NCBI RefSeq assembly: GCF_017695965.1
Contig: NZ_JAAORM010000004.1
Span: forward strand, 1-64,000
Direction: 5' to 3'
Length of the DNA stretch: 64,000 bases
Source: Prochlorococcus marinus CUG1416
GTDB lineage: Bacteria; Cyanobacteriota; Cyanobacteriia; PCC-6307; Cyanobiaceae
Below, one piece after another: positions 53,016-63,994 of this stretch (within the stretch, counting starts at the first letter, position 1; the number at the start of each line of letters is the position of its first letter). A program made the translations under genes and the position numbers. The notes beneath the pieces are model-generated. The model saw only the letters and a program-made list of their open reading frames with translations. It was not told where the DNA came from and searched no databases.

Positions 53016-53918
53016 ATGACTGAAGTTGTAAGTAGTATTTCTGATTTTGAAAAATATCTTAAAAACACAAAAAAGGTTGTAGAAGAAGCACTTGATTTTT
53101 CCTTGGGCCCTGAGAATCCAGAAATTTTAAGAGAATCAATGAGATATTCCCTTTTAGCTGGAGGGAAAAGAATACGTCCAATTTTATGTTTAGCATCTTG
53201 CTCACTCGCTGGAGGAGAACCCTCTCTTGCTGTTCCTACTGCAGTAGCAATAGAAATGATACATACAATGTCCTTGATTCATGATGATCTGCCCGCGATG
53301 GATAATGATGACCTGAGGAGAGGTAGGCCGACAAATCATAAAGTATATGGAGATGCAATAGCTATTCTTGCAGGCGATGCTTTATTAACCAGGGCCTTTG
53401 AAATGGTCTCTTTAAGAAGCCCTGGAGTAGATCCAAATAGATTATTAAATGTAATTGGCGAATTATCCCTAGTAGCTGGTGCACCAGGCCTAGTCGGGGG
53501 GCAAGTTGTTGATTTGGAATGCGAAGGCAAAGAAGTCGACCTTAAAACTCTCGAATATATTCATCTTCATAAGACTGGGGCATTATTAAAGGCTTGCGTA
53601 AGAACAGGCGCGATGATAGCAGGCGCTAACGAAAAACTATTACAAGCTCTAACAACATATGCAGAGGGAATTGGTTTAGCCTTCCAAATAATAGATGATA
53701 TTCTTGATTTAACTTCAAGCAGTGAAAAGCTTGGTAAAACTGCAGGCAAAGATCTTTTAGCTGACAAAACTACTTACCCTAAATTACTTGGAATGGAGGA
53801 GTCAAAGAAAAGAGCATTTGACTTAGTTGAAAAAGCAAAAAAAGCAATTGAACCTTGGGGTGCAGATGCAAATTATTTAATATCGTTAGCCGACTTTATT
53901 ACAAATAGAGACAGATAA
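53016..53918 (+). CDS. crtE: Geranylgeranyl diphosphate synthase
   Basis: 300 residues, short-chain trans-prenyltransferase. First Asp motif [21 protein letters not shown] with DDxxxxD, second [22 protein letters not shown] and the [24 protein letters not shown] near the C-terminus. Makes GGPP for carotenoids and phytyl chains of chlorophyll. Downstream of folD by 37 bases and followed 14 bases later by a PAP2-like gene. Confidence 0.93.
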   Translation: MTEVVSSISDFEKYLKNTKKVVEEALDFSLGPENPEILRESMRYSLLAGGKRIRPILCLASCSLAGGEPSLAVPTAVAIEMIHTMSLIHDDLPAMDNDDLRRGRPTNHKVYGDAIAILAGDALLTRAFEMVSLRSPGVDPNRLLNVIGELSLVAGAPGLVGGQVVDLECEGKEVDLKTLEYIHLHKTGALLKACVRTGAMIAGANEKLLQALTTYAEGIGLAFQIIDDILDLTSSSEKLGKTAGKDLLADKTTYPKLLGMEESKKRAFDLVEKAKKAIEPWGADANYLISLADFITNRDR

Positions 53919-53932
53919 TTAGTTTTAATTTT

Positions 53933-54412
53933 ATGTCTGATTTCTTTTCCTTTTTTAATAATTCAGTTCTTTTCTGGAGCTTATTATCCTGTTTACTAGC
54001 TCAATTTTTTAAAATTTTATTCAATTTCTTTTCAACTGGAGAGATAAGGTTTGGGATTATGTTCGAAACGGGTGGTATGCCTTCTAGTCATTCCGCCTTA
54101 ATAACTGGTGCTGCATCTGGGATAGGTTATGAATTGGGATTTGATAGCTCAATATTCGCATTATCAGTTGCTGTAGCACTAATAGTTATGTATGACGCCA
54201 GTGGTGTTAGAAAATCAGCTGGGATTCAAGCTGCAGAAATCAATAAACTATCAAAAAAACTAGACCCTAAATCTGAATTACTCTTAAAAGAAACCCTGGG
54301 CCATACAAAAATTGAGGTCATGGTGGGGAGTTTTTTAGGACCATTAATTACTTTGCCTGGAATGTTTTTTTTAGGTTCTCCTCTCAAAATATTTAATTTG
54401 ATAATAAATTAG
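53933..54412 (+). CDS. Divergent PAP2 family membrane protein (DUF212)
   Basis: 159 residues, several helices. The divergent PAP2 motif shows in ETGGMPSSHSALITGAASGIGYELGFDS and MYDASGVRKSAGIQAAEIN, then LGHTKIEVMVGSFLG. Likely a phosphatase of lipid-linked phosphates or a related membrane protein. Its position after crtE suggests prenyl-phosphate metabolism. Overlaps the end of the convergent cobB gene by four bases. Confidence 0.88.
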   Translation: MSDFFSFFNNSVLFWSLLSCLLAQFFKILFNFFSTGEIRFGIMFETGGMPSSHSALITGAASGIGYELGFDSSIFALSVAVALIVMYDASGVRKSAGIQAAEINKLSKKLDPKSELLLKETLGHTKIEVMVGSFLGPLITLPGMFFLGSPLKIFNLIIN

Positions 54413-55800
54413 GAATCCTTTGAAAAACTAAGTTGGGTTGCATCTATAAAGTTTTTTGCGACTTCCGGAGAACTTGGTAAATGTAAGTGAATCCAACTTG
54501 CATGTAATTTTTCATCAAAATAACCTTCATTTTTGTATTCAGTTTTCCAAGATTTAATTTTCCATGGAGAAGAAAGTTTCTTATGATGCTCAGCTTTTCC
54601 TAAATCAAGTTCAGATAAATTATTCTCAATTTCCCAATAATGAAATTCATGTCCTCTAATTAATTGATTTTGTTTAATGATCGGAGTATCTTTTAAACCC
54701 TCAATGTATCTATAACCTACTGAAAGTTTACTTTTTTTTGATCTAAAAGGCAGGATGCCACTCATTTTATGATAATTACCATTTTCATCTTTTATAAAGT
54801 CTCCTAAAATCATCATCCCTCCGCACTCTGCATATATAAATCTATTTTTGCGGAATTTCCTTAACGAATTTAAGCTTTTTTTAGAATTACTTATATGATC
54901 AGCATATTTTTCAGGAAAACCTCCCGGAATAATTAAAGAAGAAGCCTCATTAGGGATTTCTTCATCATCATAAATACTCCATGAAATCAATGGTATGCCT
55001 ATTTCACTCAAAAACTCCTTGGTTTCGGGGTATTGAAAATGAAAGATTTTATCTTCTGCAATGGCGATGGGTTTACTTTTGTCTATTATAAAATCTTCAA
55101 AACTGACAGAATTAAATATTTTCTTTTGAGGAGATTTTAGGAATTTAATAAGAGAAAACACATTAAGATTTCTTGCGGCAAAATTTGCAAAATATTCAAC
55201 ATCAATTTCTTTATCATTATCCAATGGAGATATCAAACCTAAATTAGCTTTGTTTAAAGTTATTTTTGAATCAGATGGTAAAAAACCAAGAATTTCGAAA
55301 TCTTCATTTTTAAAAACTTCTTTGATTAATTTTTTATGTCTATCTGAATTAACGTTGTTAAATATAATTCCTGCTATTGATAACTTACTATCGAAGTCTC
55401 TAAAACCTCGAACAGTCGCCAAAAGAGAAGCTACTTGACCTCTAGCATTAACAATAAAAATTACTGGAGCATTGAGAAGTTTAGAGATATTTGCTGTACT
55501 GGAATAGGTTGTTGCCCCTAATCCATCAAATAGACCCATTGCTCCTTCAATTAATGAGAATTCATATTTCAAAGAATGTTTAAAGAAGCTTGATTGAACC
55601 CATTCCTCACCACTTAAAAAAATATCTAAATTCCTACAAATCGGTTGGCCAATTGAACTAAGTTGTTGTTGATCAAGATAATCTGGGCCAACCTTGAAAG
55701 TTTGTATCTTTATACCTTTTGAGAACGCCCAACAAGATATCAAAAGCGATAATGTAGTTTTACCACTATCACTTGAAGGAGAAGATATTACACAAGGCAT
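54409..55800 (-). CDS. cobB: Cobyrinate a,c-diamide synthase
   Basis: 463 residues. P-loop-like N-terminus SSPSSDSGKTTLSLLI, VGPDYLD, then EGAMGLFDG, and a C-terminal glutamine amidotransferase with the Cys in YAECGGMMILG and SLIIPGGFPEKY. Amidates cobyrinic acid in cobalamin synthesis. 3 bases downstream of opcA, so transcribed with zwf-opcA. Prochlorococcus makes pseudocobalamin and keeps this pathway. Confidence 0.92.
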   Translation of the reverse strand: MPCVISSPSSDSGKTTLSLLISCWAFSKGIKIQTFKVGPDYLDQQQLSSIGQPICRNLDIFLSGEEWVQSSFFKHSLKYEFSLIEGAMGLFDGLGATTYSSTANISKLLNAPVIFIVNARGQVASLLATVRGFRDFDSKLSIAGIIFNNVNSDRHKKLIKEVFKNEDFEILGFLPSDSKITLNKANLGLISPLDNDKEIDVEYFANFAARNLNVFSLIKFLKSPQKKIFNSVSFEDFIIDKSKPIAIAEDKIFHFQYPETKEFLSEIGIPLISWSIYDDEEIPNEASSLIIPGGFPEKYADHISNSKKSLNSLRKFRKNRFIYAECGGMMILGDFIKDENGNYHKMSGILPFRSKKSKLSVGYRYIEGLKDTPIIKQNQLIRGHEFHYWEIENNLSELDLGKAEHHKKLSSPWKIKSWKTEYKNEGYFDEKLHASWIHLHLPSSPEVAKNFIDATQLSFSKDS

Positions 55801-55803
55801 TTA

Positions 55804-57105
55804 TTAGTTATTAAAACCATTAAATATTTGAAGGGCTATTTTAATAGAATTTTCGAAAAGAGGACTTGTATTACCTCTACTACTTCCCAATAATTTACTA
55901 ACATCATACTCTGATGTAGAAAAAGAATTTGGAACAACTTGTTCTATTAATTCCATATTAGCCATTCCCCCTGCTTCAAGTCTCATACATTCCACTGATT
56001 CACAGCCAAGTATTACACAAGTGTTATTTTTTTGAACCTCACTAATTTTTGAAATCAACCTCAATCCAATAACTTGTCCTAAATGAATACTTGGATTTCC
56101 TAAAGATAAGGGATTAATTGATGCAGAAATTATTTCGCCATTGATTCTTTCAAACTCTATTTTTGTTGATTCTTTATCCCTTTCAACTCTTAAAAAAGAC
56201 CAACCAAGTTTATCGCAAAGCCATGAAATCAAAAACAAAGATTGAATCATATGATCTCCTGCGATATCAATGTCAATATCAGTAATATGATCTAAAATCG
56301 GCCTCCTCGAAGGCGGATCAAATATCATTGCCAATGATTCCCTCCAATTTTTCAACCTAACCCAATTCAAATCATTAATAGCTTTATTTGAATTATTTAA
56401 TTGATCTAAAACTTTTAAACATCTGTTAGGCGATCCAAGAGCAGTATCAATGATTAACCTTAGACCATAATTAGTAAAATATTCGAAGATTTCAGGAGAT
56501 TCATCCAAGCTTCCATTCCACCACAACCATAAAGGTAATTCATCAATAGATAATTCATCAATTATTTTTAATCCTTTATTGGATATTGAGGCTGAGTCCC
56601 CCCTAATAACAACTAAGTCCCCACATATAGGTTGCAAAGCTGGAGTGTCACTTAATGGACAATAAGCTGATACAAAAGTTTTGATATCTGAATTTTTATT
56701 TAACGTTGGCGCTAGAGTTATTAATCTTCTTGGGTTCAATGTACTTATTGATGATTCAAAAAATTGTCCTCTAAAGTCTTCAAAGTCTTTATTAGATAAA
56801 TTTTCCTTCAACAAATTCAATAGCTCTTCACTATTAAGGGAAGTAGTGATAGGAAGTCCTTGATCTAATATAAATTTTTTAGCAACTTCAATTATCTCTG
56901 GACTTAAATTTCCAGTAATTGGTCCATTTACTAATCCTTTTTGAACCAAACATTGTTCTAGCCAAGCAGGCTGCCAGACTATTAATGTAAAAGTATTAGC
57001 CCCAGTATTATCTTTATTTTCTGAAATCCATAATTTATTAAGGTAATTAGAAATCTCCTGATAAGGTAGCTCTAATGGGGTTTGGAGTGTTAGTTGAGGT
57101 TTCAT
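55804..57105 (-). CDS. opcA: Glucose-6-phosphate dehydrogenase assembly protein OpcA
   Basis: 433 residues. Cyanobacterial OpcA, an allosteric activator of Zwf. Recognised by its place directly after zwf (two bases), length, and parts such as TFTLIVWQPAWLEQCLVQKG, PLWLWWNG and CVILGCESVECMRLEAGGMANMELIEQVV. No catalytic motif is expected. Two Cys near VILGCESVEC sit close together and could be redox-sensitive, which is a guess. Confidence 0.93.
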   Translation of the reverse strand: MKPQLTLQTPLELPYQEISNYLNKLWISENKDNTGANTFTLIVWQPAWLEQCLVQKGLVNGPITGNLSPEIIEVAKKFILDQGLPITTSLNSEELLNLLKENLSNKDFEDFRGQFFESSISTLNPRRLITLAPTLNKNSDIKTFVSAYCPLSDTPALQPICGDLVVIRGDSASISNKGLKIIDELSIDELPLWLWWNGSLDESPEIFEYFTNYGLRLIIDTALGSPNRCLKVLDQLNNSNKAINDLNWVRLKNWRESLAMIFDPPSRRPILDHITDIDIDIAGDHMIQSLFLISWLCDKLGWSFLRVERDKESTKIEFERINGEIISASINPLSLGNPSIHLGQVIGLRLISKISEVQKNNTCVILGCESVECMRLEAGGMANMELIEQVVPNSFSTSEYDVSKLLGSSRGNTSPLFENSIKIALQIFNGFNN

Positions 57106-57107
57106 TT

Positions 57108-58631
57108 TTAAGGTCTCCTCCAGAAGATATTATCTTTTGAAAGTAATTGATCAGACTCAGGAGGTCCCCATGTCATAGATTCATAATTATAAATAGGTAA
57201 CTTCCAAGGAGAATTATCCATCAATTCTATTAATGGCGTATAAAGTTTCCAAGCTGCCTCTACTTCATCACTTCGAGTAAATAAGGTTGGGTCAGAAAGC
57301 ATTGCATCAGCTAATAATCTTACATAGCCTTCATCTGAGGGTTCTCCAAATGATGCATCATAAGAAAATTCCATCTCAACAGGTCTTGATTTCATTCCAG
57401 AACCTGGGGATTTTACCTCAAATTTGAAAGTAGCACCTTCATTTGGCTGAATTCTAAGGATAAGTTGATTTGGGGCAGGATTTATTATTGTTGATTCAAA
57501 TAAATGAACAGGAACGTCTTTAAAAGTCAAGACTATTTCTCCAAGTCTTTTAGGTAGTCTTTTCCCTGTTCTCAAATAAAAAGGGACCCCTTGCCAACGC
57601 CAGTTATCAACAAACACTTTTGTCGCAATATAAGTTTCTGTTGTGCTATTACAATTAACACCCTCTTCCTGCCTATATCCTTTAAGTCGATTTGAGATAT
57701 TTCCTCCATCTCCATATTGACCTCTTATGCAACAATTCCAAGGTTCATTTTCGTCAGCAAGTTTTGAAGCTTGAAGAACCTTAGCTTTTTCATTTCTTAT
57801 TGCTTCTGGTTCAAACTTTCCAGGAGGTTCCATAGCAGTAACAGCAAGCATCTGAGTCATATGATTTTGAAGCATATCTCTTAAGGCACCAGAGCTTTCG
57901 TAATAACCAGCTCTATCTTCAACACCCACTGTTTCAGATGAAGTAATTTGAACACTTGATATATAATTTCTGTTCCAAATTGGTTCAAAAATAGTGTTAG
58001 CAAACCTCATAACAAGAATATTTTGAACTGTCTCTTTACCTAAATAATGATCAATCCTATAAATCTGACTTTCTTCTGCACAACTTTGAACGATCTTATT
58101 CAATTTTTTTGCACTTGAATAATCTCTTCCAAAAGGTTTTTCAATCACTAAACGACTTTTCTTAGGGTCATCTAAAAGGCCAGCTGCTTTAAGAGCTTTA
58201 CATCCACTTGCATAGAAATTCGGAGATACTGATAAATAAAATGTTCTATTCCCATGAGTAGCTTGTGTTTTATCAATTTCATTTAATCTTTTAGAAAGCC
58301 TTACGACATGATCAATTTGTTGTAAGTCAACTGGTTCGTAGAAAAGATAATTAGAAAATTGTTCCCACTCCCTTTCTTTACCAGATATTTGATTGGATAG
58401 CTTTACTTTCATCTTTTCTCTAAACTCATTATCAGTCCAAGGTCTTCTTGCACAACCAACTATTCCAAATTCACTAGGAATTCTTCTTTGCAAATAGAGT
58501 TCAAATAAGGCTGGTATTAATTTTCTATGAGTAAGGTCTCCACTAGCACCAAAGATTACTAAGCATTGTGGAGATATGACTCTTTCCTGTCGTAAACCTA
58601 ATCTAAGAGGATTACTTAAAGTTGAAGGCAT
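57108..58631 (-). CDS. zwf: Glucose-6-phosphate 1-dehydrogenase
   Basis: 507 residues. NADP-binding VIFGASGDLTHRKLIPALFEL, active-site RIDHYLGKETVQN with catalytic His, and RTGKRLPKRLGEIVLTF. First enzyme of the oxidative pentose phosphate pathway, the main source of NADPH in the dark. First gene of the zwf-opcA-cobB operon. Confidence 0.96.
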   Translation of the reverse strand: MPSTLSNPLRLGLRQERVISPQCLVIFGASGDLTHRKLIPALFELYLQRRIPSEFGIVGCARRPWTDNEFREKMKVKLSNQISGKEREWEQFSNYLFYEPVDLQQIDHVVRLSKRLNEIDKTQATHGNRTFYLSVSPNFYASGCKALKAAGLLDDPKKSRLVIEKPFGRDYSSAKKLNKIVQSCAEESQIYRIDHYLGKETVQNILVMRFANTIFEPIWNRNYISSVQITSSETVGVEDRAGYYESSGALRDMLQNHMTQMLAVTAMEPPGKFEPEAIRNEKAKVLQASKLADENEPWNCCIRGQYGDGGNISNRLKGYRQEEGVNCNSTTETYIATKVFVDNWRWQGVPFYLRTGKRLPKRLGEIVLTFKDVPVHLFESTIINPAPNQLILRIQPNEGATFKFEVKSPGSGMKSRPVEMEFSYDASFGEPSDEGYVRLLADAMLSDPTLFTRSDEVEAAWKLYTPLIELMDNSPWKLPIYNYESMTWGPPESDQLLSKDNIFWRRP

Positions 58632-58741
58632 ATTTTTAATATTCTTATTTTTAAAATCCTCTTTTTTTCGAAGATTAGCTACATATTGTGTCTAAACCAA
58701 AAAGTATCTCGAGGGATAAACTTAAACTTAAATATAAAGCG

Positions 58742-59854
<1,113 letters not shown>

Positions 59855-60033
59855 TTAGTTTTCTTTATATAAAAGATTATCAATTTGTAGTTTAATTTGT
59901 AGTGATTTTATAAAAATGGTTACGTTTTGAGATCGGAATAAATAAATAAAATTATTTTTATTTTTCAATATTTGATGTTTTTATCTGTATAGTTACACAG
60001 AAATAATTTTTTATCTCATTAAAAAATTTATTT

Positions 60034-60579
60034 ATGATTAATCCTCAAGAATCAGTAGATCATTCAAAAAATAATGATTACAGGACAATTGAGCAAACGA
60101 TGGAAAAACTTTCTAACGGGACAAGAAGACTTGCAGCACAACTAACTACTTCTGCAAGTTTAGATTCTTTGTGGAATGTTTTAACAGATTATGATCGACT
60201 AAATCTCTACATACCAAATCTATTGTCAAGCAAAAAAATATATCAAAAGAACAATAATGTACATCTAAAACAAGTTGGGGCTCAAGATTTCCTTGGCATG
60301 AAATTTTCAGCTGAAGTAACTATCGATTTAATTGAAGATAAAGAGCTTGGCCTTTTAAAATTCAATTTAATTAAAGGAGATTTCAGAAAATTTGAAGGTC
60401 GTTGGAAAATCCAAAATATTAAAGATACTTCAAATAATTCATTAATTTACGATCTTACTGTTCAAGGTTGTCAGTGGATGCCTATAGGAATGATAGAGAA
60501 AAGACTTAAAAAAGACCTTTCAGAAAATTTGATAGCCGTCGATAAACAAGCAAAGTCATCAATAAACATCAAAAATTAG
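60034..60579 (+). CDS. SRPBCC/START-like lipid-binding protein
   Basis: 181 residues. SRPBCC (Bet v1/START-like) helix-grip fold: LAAQLTTSASLDSLWNVLTDYDRLNLYIPNLLSSKKI is the typical beginning, with VGAQDFLGMKFSAEVTIDLIE and YDLTVQGCQWMPIGMIEKRLKKDL at the end. Binds a hydrophobic ligand or acts as a cyclase-like protein. Function unknown in cyanobacteria. No signal peptide. Confidence 0.8.
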   Translation: MINPQESVDHSKNNDYRTIEQTMEKLSNGTRRLAAQLTTSASLDSLWNVLTDYDRLNLYIPNLLSSKKIYQKNNNVHLKQVGAQDFLGMKFSAEVTIDLIEDKELGLLKFNLIKGDFRKFEGRWKIQNIKDTSNNSLIYDLTVQGCQWMPIGMIEKRLKKDLSENLIAVDKQAKSSINIKN

Positions 60580-60596
60580 TTTAAAACTTTAAACAA

Positions 60597-60669
60597 TAGC
60601 CCCAAGGGGATTCGAACCCCTGTCGCCTCCGTGAAAGGGAGGTGTCCTAGGCCTCTAGACGATGGGGCC
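60597..60669 (-). tRNA. trnE: tRNA-Glu (UUC)
   Basis: 73 bases on the minus strand without encoded CCA. Acceptor arm GGCCCCA/TGGGGCT (one G-U), D-arm TCGTCTAGAGGCCTAGGA, anticodon arm CCTCC-CTTTCAC-GGAGG with anticodon TTC, T-arm CAGGGGTTCGAATCCCCT. It reads GAA/GAG and, as glutamyl-tRNA, also feeds tetrapyrrole synthesis. No integrase or repeat is adjacent, so no sign of a mobile element using it. Confidence 0.97.
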
Positions 60670-60710
60670 AGGTAATTAGCATAACAGCTTATTAAAAATT
60701 AAGAGTAAGG

Positions 60711-61829
60711 CTAGCCTTTCGTCAAGTATTGTTGCTCTTTGTTTTGTCCTTGCCACACAGGAACCGTGAAATGGAAGCACGAACCGACACCAACTTCAGA
60801 TACGACCCATATTCTTCCTCCATGGACTTGTACTATTCTCCTGCATACAGATAGTCCAATCCCAAATCCTGAAGTTCCTTCAGAAGTCTGTGGGAGCCTA
60901 ACTCTATCCAAGAAAATTCTTTTTTGTTCGCTCAAAGGAATCCCGACACCTTTGTCACAAATTGTTATTTCTACCCATTGATTTGTCTTATGGATCATTG
61001 TAATTTTTATTGACCCAGAGTCTTTAGAAAATTTAATAGCATTTTCAATTAAATTTAAAAATACTTGCCTCATTCTTCTTTGATCTGCAAATACACTTGG
61101 CAGATCAGAGGGAATATCAGTATCAATTTCAATATTCCTTAATCTCCAGAGTTTTTCTAATTCGAGTATTACTTCAGCACTAATATTACCCAAATCAATT
61201 TTTTGAGGATTAAATAATGCTTCCCATTTAGTTGTTCCAACCTCTAAAAGATCCTGAGATAAGAGTTCAATTTCTTCTAGACGTCTTTTAATCACATCTT
61301 GAAATTTTGAAATATCTATTTGTCCAAGTTTTTGACTTTGAACAGCCAACGTGGCTGCAGTTAAGGGGGTTCTCAGTTCATGCGCGACCATTCTTAATAA
61401 TCTTTCCTGAGATTCTATTCTTTTTGTTAATGTCTCATTTTCTTGTCTTAAAACAAGAAGTTCGTCTTCAAGAAGAAATTCTTTTTGAGTTCTTATTGAA
61501 TCAATTTTGGGTGGCTGCAAATTAATTCCCAGATTTTTTGTTAGGCCTTCCTCTCTCCACCTTGGCAACCATTTCTGCAACTGAGAGAAAATATTACTTC
61601 CAGCAAATATTTGCTTTGGAGCTGGGGAAACCTTTATAAGAGCAGGAATAGCAACTAATCTATGCAGTTCGAGTAATTCTGGTTGTTCTGTGGGCTCAGA
61701 AATCTGAAGAGATATCTCAAATTCACAATCATCTGATTCTAAATAAGCAATTAGGGACTTAATATCACTACTAGAAAGTTGATTTCTAGCTACTACAAGT
61801 ATTAATTTTAACTCTTTTTTATCATTCAA
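60711..61829 (-). CDS. sasA: Clock output histidine kinase SasA
   Basis: 372 residues. N-terminal KaiB-like thioredoxin-type sensor ([23 protein letters not shown], 8-30, through about 95), H-box with H150 in [15 protein letters not shown], dimer helices, then N-box [12 protein letters not shown]1 CDKGVGIP and G2 [18 protein letters not shown]. It senses KaiC through the KaiB-like domain and phosphorylates RpaA, passing clock time to gene expression. kai genes are not in the window. Confidence 0.93.
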   Translation of the reverse strand: MNDKKELKLILVVARNQLSSSDIKSLIAYLESDDCEFEISLQISEPTEQPELLELHRLVAIPALIKVSPAPKQIFAGSNIFSQLQKWLPRWREEGLTKNLGINLQPPKIDSIRTQKEFLLEDELLVLRQENETLTKRIESQERLLRMVAHELRTPLTAATLAVQSQKLGQIDISKFQDVIKRRLEEIELLSQDLLEVGTTKWEALFNPQKIDLGNISAEVILELEKLWRLRNIEIDTDIPSDLPSVFADQRRMRQVFLNLIENAIKFSKDSGSIKITMIHKTNQWVEITICDKGVGIPLSEQKRIFLDRVRLPQTSEGTSGFGIGLSVCRRIVQVHGGRIWVVSEVGVGSCFHFTVPVWQGQNKEQQYLTKG

Positions 61830-61935
61830 ATGATTTCCTCTGAAGTGTTGAAAAGCTGTTAATCCTTATAAACACATTAAGATATTTATTTTTATTCTAC
61901 AGATAAGCTATGAAATAAATAGGACTTATTTATAT

Positions 61936-62478
61936 ATGGATGTTATTAATCAAAAGAAAAATCTAAATTTTGGCGATAATAATTCTCCTGAAATTAATTT
62001 GAATAGTAATTTAAAAAGATGGTTTTCAAGAAATATTGGATTATGGAAATCTAATAGAACATATTTTTTTGATGAAGTACAAAAAACATATAATTTATGC
62101 ATGAATATAAATATACAAGCTCTTGAGAATAAATCTGAATGGGAGTCGCACTATAAATTCACCTGGTATCCAGAAAAAAAATATAATTTCTTTGAGGAAA
62201 ATCCCCAATATAAAGAGCGTGGAGAAATGTGTGCATTCATAAAGGGACACCAACTTATGAGGGAAAATTTTTATTTAAGTAATGATGCAGGTATTTCAAA
62301 TATTAAGCAAGTTGATGAACACGAAATGATTTTTGAATCCTCTTATAAAGATTGGTATATTATTGAACATACAAGACTTGTAGATTTAGATAATTATAGA
62401 TTCAGGGTTATATATTCATGGAATAAAAACAAGTTAAAAATTGTAGAGAATCATCACGAAATAAAAATTATTAAGTAA
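61936..62478 (+). CDS. CpcS/CpeS-like lipocalin protein (phycobiliprotein lyase-like)
   Basis: 180 residues. RWFSRNIGLWKSNRTYFFD fits the start of the CpcS/CpeS/CpcT-type lyase barrel (F-x-x-x-x-G-x-W-x-S-x-R-x-x), and the rest has lipocalin-like strands (ESHYKFTWYPEKK, EMIFESSYKDWYIIEHTRLVDLDNYRFRVIYSW). In phycobilisome-containing relatives these attach bilin to phycobiliproteins; high-light Prochlorococcus keep only remnants. Assignment is tentative; the chromophore-binding residues cannot be verified by eye. Confidence 0.55.
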   Translation: MDVINQKKNLNFGDNNSPEINLNSNLKRWFSRNIGLWKSNRTYFFDEVQKTYNLCMNINIQALENKSEWESHYKFTWYPEKKYNFFEENPQYKERGEMCAFIKGHQLMRENFYLSNDAGISNIKQVDEHEMIFESSYKDWYIIEHTRLVDLDNYRFRVIYSWNKNKLKIVENHHEIKIIK

Positions 62479-62539
62479 GTCTTTTTATAGACTAATTTTA
62501 AAAAGAAAAATGTTATCTTGTATAAAAAATTATTAGTTA

Positions 62540-62980
62540 ATGGATATTAATTTTTATTCAAAAAGAATTCTTAAATTGTTAGGTATTAGCCTTTTTATAT
62601 CCTTCATATTTATAGAGATTAATACAATAAATAGACAAATCAAGGCCGAAAAAAATTTAATTGCTGCTTCTGAAAAAGATCTTTTCTTATATCGACAAAT
62701 GGGGGCATCTTATTTATGTATAGCTTCAAAAGCTGAAGTAGATTTTAAAAAAGGTCTTGGTATTGCTAGTGCTACCTTTGCAAATGTAATAATTGGCAAG
62801 CATGGAGGTGCTATTAAAGAATTAGGAAGCAAAAAACTTGACGAAAAAAAGTTATATAACGCAGGTACATTTCAGATTGTTGGAAGTGCTCTTAATATTT
62901 GCCCTGAAAGCATTCCAAAGAATATAAAAAATGATTATGAAAAAAGTTTAAAGAAACTTGTAAAGGAAAGCAAAAAATAA
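62540..62980 (+). CDS. Small membrane-anchored protein, unknown
   Basis: 146 residues with an N-terminal signal or anchor (LLGISLFISFIFIEI), then a soluble part with two Cys (SYLCIASKAEVDF and LNICPESIP) and a Gly/Ala-rich centre (LGIASATFANVIIGKHGGAIKELG). Probably exported and possibly disulfide-linked. No family recognised with certainty. Confidence 0.55.
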   Translation: MDINFYSKRILKLLGISLFISFIFIEINTINRQIKAEKNLIAASEKDLFLYRQMGASYLCIASKAEVDFKKGLGIASATFANVIIGKHGGAIKELGSKKLDEKKLYNAGTFQIVGSALNICPESIPKNIKNDYEKSLKKLVKESKK

Positions 62981-62998
62981 TTTTATTGAATTTATTCA

Positions 62999-63994
62999 TC
63001 ATCTGAACATTGAGCTAACGGAACTTTCTTCGTGTATTCTCCAAATAGCTTCACCAAGCATATTTGCTACAGAAAGGACTTTTAACTGTGGGAAATTATC
63101 ATTAACAATAACTGGTATGCTGTTAGTGACTATAACTTGTTCAAAAAGATCCTTAGTACTTAATCTTTCATAAGAAGGAGGAGAGAATACAGCATGTGAA
63201 GCACATGCAAATATTCTTTTAGCCCCTTCTTTTTTTAATAAATTAGCTCCAGAACAAATCGTGCCGCCCGTGTCTATCATGTCGTCTATAAGAATAGCCG
63301 TTTTACCTTTAACTTCTCCAATAACTGTAAGACTTTCAGCGATATTATGAGCTGATCTCCTTTTATCAATTATAGCCAAAGGAGCATCTTTCATTAATTT
63401 TGCGAATGCTCTTGCTCTCGCCACTCCGCCTACATCAGGAGAGACAACTACAACTTCCTCTAAATTTAAACTTTCTAAATAATCAATTAATACTGGTGAA
63501 CCGTAAATATGATCGCATGGTATATCAAAATAACCTTGTATTTGAGCTGAATGTAAATCCATAGCAAGAACTCTGTCAACTCCAGACTTCTCTAGTAAAT
63601 TAGCAGTTAGTTTTGCAGTTATAGATTCTCTGCCAGAAGTCTTTCTATCTGCCCTTGCATATCCAAAATAAGGTATTACTGCCGTTATTTGCCTGGCAGA
63701 GGCCCTTTTACAAGCATCAACCATAATCATAAGTTCCATTAAACTATCGTTTACAGGGGCGCATGTAGGTTGTATTAGAAACACATCGCAACCTCTAATA
63801 GATTGCTGAATCTGGACATAAAGTTCTCCATCAGCAAATCTTTTAGATACTAAAGGTACATTTTTAATCCCTAAGTATGATGCAATTTCTTCAGCTAGTT
63901 TAGGATTTGTTGTTCCACTTACTAGCCTTAATCTACTATTACTTAGATTAAAATTAGATTCTTTATTCTGCACTGCCGTGATAAAACTTGTCAC
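62999..63994 (-). CDS. prs: Ribose-phosphate pyrophosphokinase
   Basis: 331 residues from a GTG at 63994 (MTSFITAVQNKES). Hallmarks: RLVSGTTNPKLAEEIASYLGI, RFADGELYVQIQQSIRGCDVFLIQPT, DACKRASARQITAVIPYFGYARADRK, the PRPP-binding loop AILIDDMIDTGGTICSGA. Makes PRPP for nucleotide, His and Trp synthesis. The N-terminus is about 20 residues longer than in many homologues, so a downstream start is possible. It is the last gene, and only six bases of its upstream region are in the window. Confidence 0.94.
   Translation of the reverse strand: MTSFITAVQNKESNFNLSNSRLRLVSGTTNPKLAEEIASYLGIKNVPLVSKRFADGELYVQIQQSIRGCDVFLIQPTCAPVNDSLMELMIMVDACKRASARQITAVIPYFGYARADRKTSGRESITAKLTANLLEKSGVDRVLAMDLHSAQIQGYFDIPCDHIYGSPVLIDYLESLNLEEVVVVSPDVGGVARARAFAKLMKDAPLAIIDKRRSAHNIAESLTVIGEVKGKTAILIDDMIDTGGTICSGANLLKKEGAKRIFACASHAVFSPPSYERLSTKDLFEQVIVTNSIPVIVNDNFPQLKVLSVANMLGEAIWRIHEESSVSSMFR

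Noticed and set aside
60597-60669. tRNA-Glu as an integration site
   Set aside because: No integrase, no direct repeat of the tRNA 3' end, and normal genes on both sides.
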